Below, one piece after another: positions 46,380 to 55,802 of a DNA stretch of 64,000 bases (positions are counted from its first letter, which is position 1; each line of letters opens with the position of its first letter). Made by a program: the position numbers and the translations under genes. The notes under the pieces were generated by a model. The model was not told the DNA's origin, searched no databases, and worked only from the letters and a program-made list of their open reading frames with translations. Source of the DNA: Rhipidocladum racemiflorum (lineage: Eukaryota > Streptophyta > Magnoliopsida > Poales > Poaceae); contig CM070580.1 in the NCBI GenBank assembly GCA_036346355.1, positions 30,524,874 to 30,588,873 on the forward strand, given 5' to 3'.

Positions 46380-48138
46380 GCTGCACCTATACCATCCTCA
46401 GGCTCAACAAGTGCTACTGCGTCAGCAAGCATCGGGGCAAAACGATCAAGGTGCAGTACATCGGGGGTCTGAAAGATTTCAACCAGATTTTTGAGACATC
46501 AGACGGCATTCAGAACTGGTATGCTGTTTGTAAATATTGTAAGCACAAATTAATTGCAAAATCTTTAGGTGGAACATAGCACTTGAAGACATATGTTGAA
46601 AGTTGTAGAAAAAAGTGGGAGTGGCTGTGAGACAGATGCAGCTGTAGTGCAACCTCGACAGCACGGTACATCACTGGGACTACAATCCCGAGGTAGCTCG
46701 TGAATCTTTTTATAATTTAATTGCTTCTCAAGATCTTCCTTTAAACTTTGGTGAGTCACCAGCATTTAAAAACTATATTAGGACCGCTTCTAATACTAGG
46801 TTTTCTACAGTTCTAGACATACAAAAACTAGAGATCTAATTAAATACTATAATAATTATCATGGTAGGCTAAGAGAGCTATTTAATACATATACTTTTTC
46901 TGTATCTTTGACATTAAACATATGGAGTGGTAGGGCTAGAGAGGATTACCTTAGTATAGTTGCTGATTACGTGAACAATGACTGGCAACTAAAGAAGGGA
47001 ATTATAGAATTCAAATTAATTGAGGTAGCACACACTGGTGAGAATATTGCTAATTGTATTGTAAAAATCGTGGAAGATTTTAGACTCACAAATAAAAATG
47101 TTGCAATAACATTAGATAATGCTTCAACAAACACTTCTGCAATGAACATTTTGACTCCCATTTTTAATACCTACATCGAATCTTTCTTGTTACATCAAGT
47201 TGTGCTTACCATATTATTAATTTTATAGTTAAATCTGGTTTGAAGATGTTAAACCCCTATATTGAACCTTTTTGCACCGTAATATCTTTCTTCAATAATT
47301 CTAATCAACGAGTAGCAGCATATAGGAACTATTGTGTTGCAATGGATGTACGTCAACGTAAGTTTGGTTTGGATATGCCTGTTAGATAGAACTCTACCTA
47401 CATGATGCTTAAGTTACTCCTATCTTGTGAGGACATATTTTCTATTTTTATTAGTGCGCACTATTGTACTCAGGATGGTCAACCGCTACTCACAAAATAA
47501 TACTGGTATGTTGCTCATTACTTGCTGTTATTTTTAGAACTTTTTTATAATTCCACTGTTGCTTTATCTGGAGTTTATTACTTAATCTCTCCTTTAATTG
47601 TGCATCATATTTTAGAAATTGCTACTCACTTAAGGAACTACAAAAATGATAGTATTTTGTGCGAACTGTTTGTACTATGAAAACTAAAATTTTGAAATAT
47701 TGGAAAGAAATTCTTATGTTATATGCATTCACATTTATTTTAGATCCTGCAGCGACCTCCATCAGCACCCACAACAGGTAAGAAGAAAACTGAGCGGGGA
47801 AAGATATGGGGTGCAGGTGGCTCTACCTTAAGGAATTCGAGTACAACAACGTCAAGTGTGGAATCAACAACAAGTGGTGGGGAGCTAGCTGGCTATCTCA
47901 ACAACAACACTATCAACTATAAGAGCAGTAAGAGGAGGACTTCAGAATTTTGCAGTGGTGTTATGATCACAAGATAACATATCCGATTCTTTCCATACTA
48001 GCATGGGATGTGTTAACAGTTCCTGTCTTCATGGTTTCTTTGGAGTCTACTTTCAGTTTATCTAGAAGAATAATCGAGGAGAGAAGAACCAGTTTTACAA
48101 GTGAGATGGTAGAAATACTTCTTACTATGAAAGATTGA
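46380..48138 (+). pseudogene. hAT transposase (BED finger, core, dimerisation domain)
   Basis: A BED-type zinc finger is visible near 46500-46620 (NWYAVCKYCKHKLIAKSLGGT, then a TAG stop, then HLKTYVESC). The core follows at 46900-47230 (TLNIWSGRAREDYLSIVADY and ITLDNASTNTSAMNIL, the latter holding a catalytic Asp). The C-terminal hAT dimerisation block is at 47950-48138 (YPILSILAWDVLTVPV, SLESTFSLSRRIIEERRTSF). Stops and frameshifts separate these parts, so it is not functional. Intact members of the group are about 650-750 residues. Confidence 0.85.
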
Positions 48139-48751
48139 GAACAAGTTGATCAATGAGTTCAACACACTACAGAAAATGTTGAGCTGGTGGAGATATTTGA
48201 AAATCTTTATCTAGATAATCAGGAAGAATAATTGTAATCTTCACTTTTATCCTATATCACTGAGCTATAGGATGTACTCTTTTTTCTTTGCCAATGTTTT
48301 CTCATGTTGATTTTTTTACTTGGCAAAGTTTTTAACGAGGCATCCAAATATTAATAAAGATCATTATGTAATTCTAATTATTTGTCTTATTTTAGAATTT
48401 TATTTTATCTCTTTATCTTTTTTTTACTAATTTACATATATATTTTTTAAAAAATTCTACATTACTTTGAGTTTTTCTAATTATTTCAGATTTTTTTTCA
48501 ATTTTTCAGCATTTATTCAAACTTTTAGAGAATTTTTTAATTTTTCAATTTTTGGCTCCAAATGGGCCAGTCTTGGTTCGATCCGGCCCGCGAGGACCCG
48601 TGCCGGCAAGGCACGACTTGTGAGGCCACTGGGCCGTGCTTGGGCCGGGACCCAGCATGTGGGCTGACACAGCACGGCCCATTTATTAGCCAGGCATAAA
48701 TGGGCCATGCCGCAAAGTAAACGGGTCGAGCTGCCTGGTTGGCCACCTCTA

Positions 48752-49262
48752 AGTGCACCCCCATTCAGGCGGAGCATGGGCGACGGCCACTCCTAGCCAT
48801 GGTTCAAAATCTCATCGAGATTTTGGTCATCTCGGCCAAAATTTTGTTCTTCGGTCAGGGTTGAGATTCTAAATCTCAGTGGAATAATTTTTTTTAAAGA
48901 ATTCAAAATGCTAGAGTATTGTTCAAAATCTCAGCGATATTTCAGTGATTTCGGCCGAAATCTCAGACATTTTGATCGGATTTCAATTTTTGTGGATCAA
49001 ATTTGATCAGATTTGTGGTCAAGATTATCCACAAAAAATTTCAAAAATTTTTGATGTGTTTTTGATCATTTTTTCAAAGTTTAAAAGTTGACCAAAATCT
49101 CGGTAATTTCTCCTGAGATCTCAGTGATTTCGATTGAAATCTCGGATTTTTCAGTTAAAAAAAACCAAATTTAAAAATTAATTTTTAATTTTTATTTAAA
49201 TTCTAATATCTCAATAAAATTTCGAATTTCAGTGACCTCCAACGTATACACGGAAAACAAAA
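48752..49262. repeat. ATCTCGG-type repeat, second region
   Basis: From CATGGTTCAAAATCTCATCG near 48797 to TTTCGAATTTCAGTGACC near 49230 the text is made of AATCTCGG/TTTCGGCC words like those at 44277-45512. The hAT lies between the two regions, so they may be two halves of one older repeat or two copies. Confidence 0.4.
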
Positions 49263-49482
49263 TTTGGAAACCTCCTCCTAGCTCAGTGTGCACACGCGCC
49301 GACGCGTGGATAGGGCATTTACCTTTTGCCTTGCGTCCGCCCCTGCTGCAGCGGCCACCGCCATGTCATGTCCCCTTGCCAGCGGTGAGGTTTGGAGGCG
49401 TGAGATCGAAACAACCGACTGAACTATGAACTTGCAGAAGGAGGAAGAAGACGCAAAGGAAGAAGGCAAAAGAGGATTGATC

Positions 49483-49875
49483 TCAATTCATTTTACTGTC
49501 TACCCCGTTTGTTACCATAGACTGTCTTACACACTGTCTTCTGCCATGTGGGTCCCCCTCATCTGTTACATTACCGCCCCCTTGAAATTTTGCTTGTCCC
49601 CAAGCAAAAGCATCGTATGTAAGAGCAATTCCTTCTGAATCTTCTTGAATTTCGAGAGACTGCAGCTCTTCTTCTGATTCCTCAACCTTTGATTGCAAAT
49701 AACTATCCAGATGTGATGATGCCTTTCCAAAAATATTTGCTTGTTTTTGAAGTGCATTTAAACCTTTTCGCACTCCTTCCAGGGAAACAAGCTTTGAGAG
49801 TCTCCAGAGTGACTTTTGAATAGGGCCAAATCCAAGGTTTCCATAGTAACCATAGTTCTTCTGTGACTGAAGCAT
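49483..49875 (-). pseudogene. 3' terminal frame of the capturing retrotransposon
   Basis: A separate minus-strand frame of 130 codons follows the ABC1-like part and runs into the left LTR. It contains EGVRKGLNALQKQANIFGK, a Glu-rich helix, and an end like that of retrotransposon polyproteins (AFAWGQAKFQGGGNV) just before the polypurine tract. The origin of the helical part is not recognised; it may be a third or fourth captured gene or the remaining pol end. Confidence 0.4.
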
Positions 49876-49921
49876 TGGACGAAGTTAAGCCTTCTGAGGA
49901 CCAAGTAAATCCATGTAAGAA

Positions 49922-52228
49922 CTACTCAGATGGCCGCTGGCCATGATATAACACAGATGCACATTCATCATAGATAACAACCCAGTCTTTCTTGGCGTCA
50001 TCTGACTTTGGATCCAGTTTCTGAAGGTATTCTACTATTACCCTTAAATTCTTCAAATCACTGTCAAATAGATCCTTGAGATCAGGCCTTTGCACTTTGA
50101 TGACAACTTCCTGGCCATTCAGGCATGCCCGATGAACCTGGCCGAGGCTAGCAGCAGCTATTGGTTCAAAGTCAAATCTATCAAATATCTCACTCACAGA
50201 TGCCCACAGTTCCTCTTCCATAATTGACACAGCTGTCTCTGAAGGAAATGGAGGAACTTGATCCTGCAATTCAGATAACCGATCCACATATTCTTGTGGA
50301 AGAATAGTGGAAAATTGCTGACTACCCGGATCCCAAGGCCTTTTAAGAGAAACTATCCTTGCTGTCTGAATTAGATTAGTTGAATTCGCATCATTAACTT
50401 CCTTGAATAGAATTACCTTGCTCATGGTGTCAATCACCATATGAATTGCAGTGGCGCACTCAACAATGAAATGCCTGATATGCCTGCGCTTTGTGTCAAT
50501 CATTTTGCTAACTCCATTGACTCCAACAAAAACAATGACATCTGGCTTCAAGTCACCAGCCTCCAAGGGCTCAACAGGGAGAGCTTCAACAGAATCAAAA
50601 TAGAAGAATTGATAAACCGGATGGAATTTCCCCGATCATGCTTTCACAACCTCCTGACCTACAATACCACCAAATATTGCAGCCATAGGATTCAGGACCG
50701 CCCTGGAACCACTTGCGAAATGGTGCAGGAGCTTTTTGTCAGTTTCTTCAAGTTTCCCATCACCTAGAGTTTCATTAATGCTGATAGCAAAATCCATCAG
50801 CTTTTGCACATCATCAGTGGACCCAGTAGTAGGGAATCACCCCAACTCATTCCTAAACATGTCCAAAGCTTGGAAAGCCAAGTGCAAAAGAGGTGGACGC
50901 TCTAACTTGGAGAAATCACTCATGAGAAATTCTCCTGGTTCCTTCTTGGCCTCTTCCAAGGGTTTAAGTCTAAGAACCTTTGGTGGCTTGACCTGTGTGA
51001 TAATACCACCTCTAACGTATGTGCCAAATGAGGAAGTGTCTTCTTCCAGAGTAAAAGAGCAATGACCTGCATTCTTAATCTTTCTTGGTTTTCCATCATT
51101 CAAATTTACCATTCCCAGGACTTCAGAGAACACAACTAAATCACCATCCTGGAACTCCAGACGCTCATCATCAACACAGGAGACAAATGATGGGTCATTA
51201 CTGATCGATGCCACAATCCCTGTGTGTGGTTCCTCATCCCATGCCACATCCTTGAGAGACATTGTGTCGAACACCTCAGGGGCAGCACCTGCAACCAAAG
51301 CCTTCGGCGTGCTTGCTGATGACGGCGTGAAGCAGAACGACGGGGCAGAGGCGATAGTTGATGGAGATGGCGCGGTGGTGATGCTGAAGAGTGGCGCTGA
51401 GGTGTTGGATCCAAATAGCGCCGAGCTAGTGATGGCCCCAAACCCTAGAGTTGGTGCGGGAGCTGAGGTAGTGGAGGTAGTCGATGCGGCGGTCAGTTGT
51501 GCCACAGCTTGGGTCGTGACTTCCATTTGCTTGTTCAATAGCTGCCGGTCCTTCGCCTGCTGCTCAACTGCCCTCACCGTGAGCTCGGTTCGAGCCACCA
51601 ACTGTTGGTGCACCGCGTCCATGGATTCAATCCGTGCCCGCAACAAGTCAAGTCTCTCCTTGATTAAGGCCAGTTTCTCCTCCTCTGTCAGTCCGCCAAA
51701 CTCATCCATCGGCGGGGTTGAGGACGGCCACGCGGAGCGGGAGGTCCGTGGGGAAGATGCGGTCGGCGGGGATGGCGCTCGAGTCGGTTGGTGCTGTGAC
51801 CTCGGTGATGATGGTGATGGCGAAAGTGACCACCGCGTCATCCTGAGCGGGGCGACGGCTCCCGGGCATGGCGCAGGCGTAGGCGAGGAGGCGAAGTCGA
51901 AGCGCGCAAGGTTGGATCCGGAGCGGCTGGGCTCGACCTCGTTCCAGTCGCAGGAGGTGAGGCGGGAGGACGGCGCCGAGGCGAAGATCAAGGAGGGCGT
52001 GAAGGCCGAGGTGGGCGGCTTGGAGAATGCGGAGTTCTCCATCGACGACGGCGACAGTGGCTGCTGATTCGGGATTTTACAGGGAGCGCTCACCGTCCTT
52101 GAGCGATTCGCGTTCTCCCCAACCGAAACCGGACGTCTCTGGCACCACTTCGGATCGAGCGAGTTCTGATACCAAGTTGTCATGTCCCCTTGCCACCGGT
52201 GAGGTTTGGAGGCGTGAGATCGAAACAA
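49922..52228 (-). pseudogene. Chimeric frame: gag-like head, UBA1 (E1) piece, ABC1-kinase piece
   Basis: One reading frame runs through the element with two TGA stops (near 50837 and 50630). After a Ser/Pro-rich head and a charged helix (LTEEEKLALIKERLDLLRAR) comes an FG/SAP-rich stretch resembling a nucleoporin repeat. Next is a ubiquitin-activating enzyme E1 segment (EEPHTGIVASIS, CVDDERLEFQDGDLVVFSEV, EPGEFLMSDFSKLERPPLLH, then in frame HHFASGSRAVLNPMAAIFGG), covering the first catalytic-Cys half domain, helical bundle and part of the adenylation domain. Last is an ABC1/UbiB-kinase segment (LPQEYVDRLSELQDQVPPFP, AAASLGQVHRA, VVIKVQRP). The pieces lack introns, as expected for capture through RNA. 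The catalytic Cys of E1 and the kinase catalytic loop are absent, so neither enzyme activity is expected. Confidence 0.85.
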
Positions 52229-52394
52229 CCGACTGAACTATGAACTTGCAGAAGAAGGAGGAAGAAGACGCAAAGGAAGAAGGCAAAAGAGGATTGATTT
52301 CAATTCATTTTTCTGTCTACCCGTCTGTTACCATAGACCGTCTTCTTATACACTGTCTTCTGCCACGTGGGTCCCCCTCATCTGTTACACGCCA

Positions 52395-53791
52395 CCGCCG
52401 CCTCCCCTCCACCCCTTGGTTGCTGGCCAGGTCTTCGTCGTCGCCGTCGACAACACCGTAGGTCTCCGCCAGGTAAGCAAAATCTATATATGCAGCCCGT
52501 GTGTAGCTTTTCGGGACCACAGATTCCCCTGGTCAAATCAACTGGGTTACGTCAAAGCGAAAGCATCTGCTCCATCTCGTGTTTGGCTAGCGCACCCAAC
52601 ACAGGAGTTGCTGTCGTGTGAGCTAGCTATGATTTACCGCTTCCCCCCTCTCGTGTTAGTGCATGGCCAAAGCTGCGTTTTACAGATATTATTATGGTTC
52701 TGCCCATTCTCTGGTTAGCGCGCGAGGCCTCTCTTGCTTGTGCTCTGGGATCTAGGGTTCATGGTCGTTTTGGATTGCAAGCACTGGGATGAAGCAAGAA
52801 CATGTTACTGCATCGTGTGCCTTAGAACTGTTTGATGAAATGCCTAAGCTAGATGCATTAATTGATGAGGAATTTGCTTTCTTCCATGATTGTTCTAGCT
52901 GTTTCTACTTTGGATGCTTGCTTGCATCTGCCCGCTTAGTGAAACAGCAAGATTCTATTGTGGCCAATGTGCATAGTAATTCAGTGCGGAATAATGCGCC
53001 GTATTCAATTTGTATTTGCTGCTTACTATCATAAGCTTGCACATGAATAACCAAACTCGTTTGATGATGTATAGGACGAAGTTGGATATGCGAGGCTTGT
53101 GTCCCATATCTGTGTGCTTTGGCCTTTTGTTTGTCGTAGCGTTGCCAGTGGTCCTTCAAGAATAAATTGGCCTTCTGTTGCAGACTTCGCCATCTGGTTT
53201 TGGACTTGTGGATGTTTCTACTCCTATGATTGAGATGCGGGAAAAGCTTTGGACAAGACTTGCGCCTTTCCTTTCTAAGCGTTGTGTTTCTACCTGTCAG
53301 ACCTCGTCATTATCCCCATCTTGTTCCTCGTGCTCTGCAATACAACCGTGGCTCTTTGTTGGTCTCGGTAACCCCGGTGAGAAGTACCAATGCACCAGAC
53401 ACAACGTAAGTTGTGCTTCTCATCTTGTGTTTGAAATTCATTGTCTCACCTTTATTCTCAGAATTCTCTTGCACTGTTTTAGCTTGCAGGCTGGGTTTTA
53501 TATGATAGATGCGTTTGCACAGCCTCAGGGTATATCCCTGACCACATATCACTTCAAAGCACTATTTGGTAAGCACTATTTGGTGAAGGTTTGGCTCCAT
53601 CCATGTGCTCCCATAAAAAAAATGTCCCTTTTTAGTTTTTTAAATTTTGAGTAATGCATACTCTATTTTCTCAGTACAAATTGTTGAATTGAATTGGATG
53701 CTCTGTCCTTTCCATTGATGCAGGGATGGTCGATGGTGTCCCTGTTCTGCTTGCCAAGCCTCAAACATATATGAATCTCAGTGGTGAATCT
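52395..53791 (+). pseudogene. Peptidyl-tRNA hydrolase gene, truncated after three coding exons
   Basis: A 5' leader exon ends CGCCAG|GTAAGC (GT at 52473). After an intron, leader resumes at 53184. Coding exons are 53226-53405, 53491-53569 and 53724-53791, all with GT-AG borders. They give a Ser/Thr/Arg-rich, probably mitochondrial presequence (MIEMREKLWTRLAPFLSKRC) and the PTH fold start (PWLFVGLGNPGEKYQCTRHN, containing the catalytic His-Asn region). GFYMIDAFAQPQGI and PVLLAKPQTYMNLSGES follow. The family frees peptidyl-tRNA by hydrolysis and is about 190-250 residues. Exons for the second half are absent: MITE and other repeat DNA follow. The LTR element at 49364 sits in its leader, so transcription is probably disrupted as well. 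Confidence 0.85.
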
Positions 53792-53989
53792 GTGAGCAAC
53801 ACTCTGGAAGACTTTTCAAGTTTAACATCAGGTTTATACTTTGCTATACTTTTTCTTGCTATGTGATTCATTTTAACTGATTTTAACAGGCACTCCCTTT
53901 TTTAAGAGAATTAGTAATTTTGCTGTTTTGGCTTCAAAATTGTCATCTTCTAGTCCTACTAGTAGACTTTGGCAAGCCTGACAATCAAC

Positions 53990-54185
53990 TTTTAACACAA
54001 AAATATTTATTAGTACTAAGAGAATACGCCCTATAAATTTGGACGGAGGGAGTAAATTTGGATATTTATTAGTGGTATAAAGGGAACATCACACTTATTT
54101 GCATTGAAACATTAAATACATCCTATATTTATGGACAAGGCCATTAAAAAAAATATGTCTTATAAACTTGAACGGAGATAGTACT
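53990..54185. mobile_element. Stowaway-type MITE remnants
   Basis: Two right-hand ends of Stowaway form, TTGGACGGAGGGAGTA (54039-54054) and TTGAACGGAGATAGTA (54169-54184), follow one another in the same orientation. The second is preceded by TATTTATGGACAAGGCCATT-like text shared with the Stowaway at 56132. Left ends are not clear, so these are fragments. Confidence 0.6.
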
Positions 54186-54514
54186 AGCTAAGCTAGGATA
54201 AGCTTGACAAAAATTGCTGCTCATTCGTCTCTTTGTTGTACGTGTTGTATGTGTATGCACGGCGGTCCGGCTAGGCGCAGCGAGCCCTGAGCGCTAGGGC
54301 GCCTAGGCAATGATTAGACGATGATAATTTAGAAAGAAACCATGTTCATGATAGAAAACCTGAGAGCTGCAGAAGCTGTAGCTCTTCACCTCCCATGCAG
54401 AAGCTGCAGAAGCATCTTTAAGCATAGATAAGTAGAGTAGAGTTGAGCTCGCCTCTCCCTATCCATTCCCCACCTCCCGCTCCCGCTCCGCCTCCGCCTC
54501 CAGGGAAGGAAGCC

Positions 54515-54679
54515 ATGGTCTCTCTCGCCTCCGCCTCCGTCTCTCTCCTCTTCCCTCCCTCTACCTCTCCAAGGCCTGCCTCCCGCTCTCCACCTCCCTC
54601 GGCTTCGCCGGGCCCACGCGACAGCGGGGAGACGTGCGCGACGGCGCTCGAGGACGTGGAGAGGCCGAATCGTCGGTGA
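54515..54679 (+). pseudogene. Transit-peptide-like first exon of unknown gene
   Basis: ATG in good context (AGCCATGGTC) opens 54 codons rich in Ser, Pro, Ala and Arg with almost no acids in the first 35 residues (MVSLASASVSLLFPPSTSPR), like a plastid transit peptide. It ends at a stop right after a donor-like GTGAGG. The copy at 39351 preserves only the last part. No downstream exon was found; the product is unknown. Confidence 0.35.
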
Positions 54680-55183
54680 GGAGAGGCGCGCGACGCCAGC
54701 AGAGGAATTGATGGCGGATCTGGCAGCGGGGATGGCAGATCCAAGCCTCCTCCTCCTCTGATCCATCGCCCGCCTTGTCCGTCACCACTCAAAGCCTCGA
54801 GGGACCTGCTCGGTCGCCGAGCGCCGCCCGCCCCTCACTTCCTCTATCGCTGAGCACCGCCCATTGGACGCCGCCTCCACTCTAATCAAGGCGAGCTACC
54901 CTGACGACCCCCTCCGGCCGCTGCGGCGACTAGGCGTCACCTCGGCGACGCCTTGACCACTATGCTGTATGCATCTCTATTGTTTTGGGACAATTAGACC
55001 ATTCTCTTCGATAGGTTGGCAACTCGTTTTACAATTGGAAGTAGTGCATCACACTCAAGTGTGCTTGTTTTATTGTTTCCATGCATCTTCAACTAGATAT
55101 TCAATCTTAGCCATGTCTACCTTGCTTGTTACGTTGCGCTAAATGATGTAACACTCTCTTGCCATATCCATTTTGTTTTTCCT

Positions 55184-55241
55184 ACATATACATATATGTA
55201 TATGTATATGTATATGTCTATGTATATGTATATGTATATGT
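55184..55241 (+). repeat. TATG/TATATG microsatellite
   Basis: An imperfect (TATATG)n run. The corresponding place in the duplicate (near 39963-40012) has a shorter and different repeat, so it has diverged after duplication. Confidence 0.85.
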
Positions 55242-55259
55242 AGGAAGCTTTGTCGTATT

Positions 55260-55592
55260 CCTAGGAGTACATATGCCCACGTCTAATATACCATTTAAAA
55301 GAATATGTTATACTCCTTTATCACCTTCAGTATAATTCAATAGTAATTTTAAGATACTGCAATGTGATTTGGTTGAAAAAATTTCGTTGAAACCATTTAT
55401 GTTTTGTTATATAGACTTTTCCATACAAAAAAGAAGGATGTGCACAAATTATGCTATAAAAAGTGGACTTCGATAAAATTTTTTTATGAAAATCACTTTG
55501 AAGTATCTTATAATCAATATTAGAGTATACTCAAAATGATAAAGAGGTATAACAATAAGCGATATATTAATAGTGGGAGTACATACCATTTT
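55260..55592. mobile_element. MITE of the GGGAGTATGTACTCCC family, copy 1
   Basis: The left end, GGAGTACATATGCCCACG, pairs with right end GTGGGAGTACATACC. The interior shares long stretches with the copy at 58252-58612 (for example GATACTGCAATGTGATTTGG against GATACTACAATGCGACATTA on the complement). The left half of the same element is present at 40030-40148. It lies downstream of the terpene synthase stop codon. Confidence 0.7.
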
Positions 55593-55596
55593 CCTA

Positions 55597-55629
<33 letters not shown>

Positions 55630-55802
55630 TCTCAGGAATACAAGCACTTACTTAATAGAACAATATTTTTTTTTTATGAAACATCGCATATACCAAGCCG
55701 AGGGGTTGTCTGCTGTGTCGATCGCATCCAATATACATCTTTATCATTGCCATAGTTCGCTGATACTTTGGACGGTGAAGAATAAAAGTATTTTTCCTCT
55801 AT

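Larger units (their letters stand above)
45802..48751 (+). mobile_element. Ac-like hAT element with decayed transposase
   Basis: A 2950-bp element with ends TAGAGGTGGCCAAATGGG and, inverted, TAGAGGTGGCCAACCAGG, then GC-rich CGTGCTTGGGC/GGGCCGTGC subterminal repeats. The eight bases outside (TGCGAGTG and AGTGCACC) no longer match. The interior carries a promoter and a broken transposase. The ends are close to those of the 545-bp element at 18190, which could have been mobilised by this family. Confidence 0.85.
49364..52389 (-). mobile_element. Complete LTR retrotransposon with captured host genes, TSD CGCCA
   Basis: Two near-identical LTRs, 49364-49570 (207 bp) and 52178-52389 (212 bp), both run TGTCATGTCCCC...CTGTTACA. 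They are bordered by a perfect 5-bp TSD, CGCCA (49359-49363, 52390-52394). A primer-binding site for initiator tRNA-Met (TGGTATCAGAAC on the minus strand, 52163-52174) follows the right LTR, and a polypurine tract (AAGGGGGCGGTAA, minus) precedes the left one. Transcription therefore runs right to left. The 2.6-kb interior shows no recognisable reverse transcriptase or integrase. It encodes pieces of cellular genes instead, so mobility must rely on enzymes supplied by another element, as known for maize Bs1. Confidence 0.93.
54250..55379 (+). repeat. Duplicated segment with TAGGCG-rich ends (source copy)
   Basis: The segment starts with CGGCTAGGCGCAGCGAGCCC-type text. It passes through a GC-rich exon-like part and a CGACTAGGCGTCACC/GGCGACGCCTTGACC block near 54930. 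Its 54607-55379 part recurs at 39351-40148. The TAGGCG-rich blocks on both sides of the exon-like part may be subterminal repeats of a Mutator-like carrier; this is inference. Confidence 0.55.

Noticed and set aside
51222..52067. 281-codon plus-strand frame
   Set aside because: Antisense shadow of the chimeric retrotransposon frame; no protein motif.
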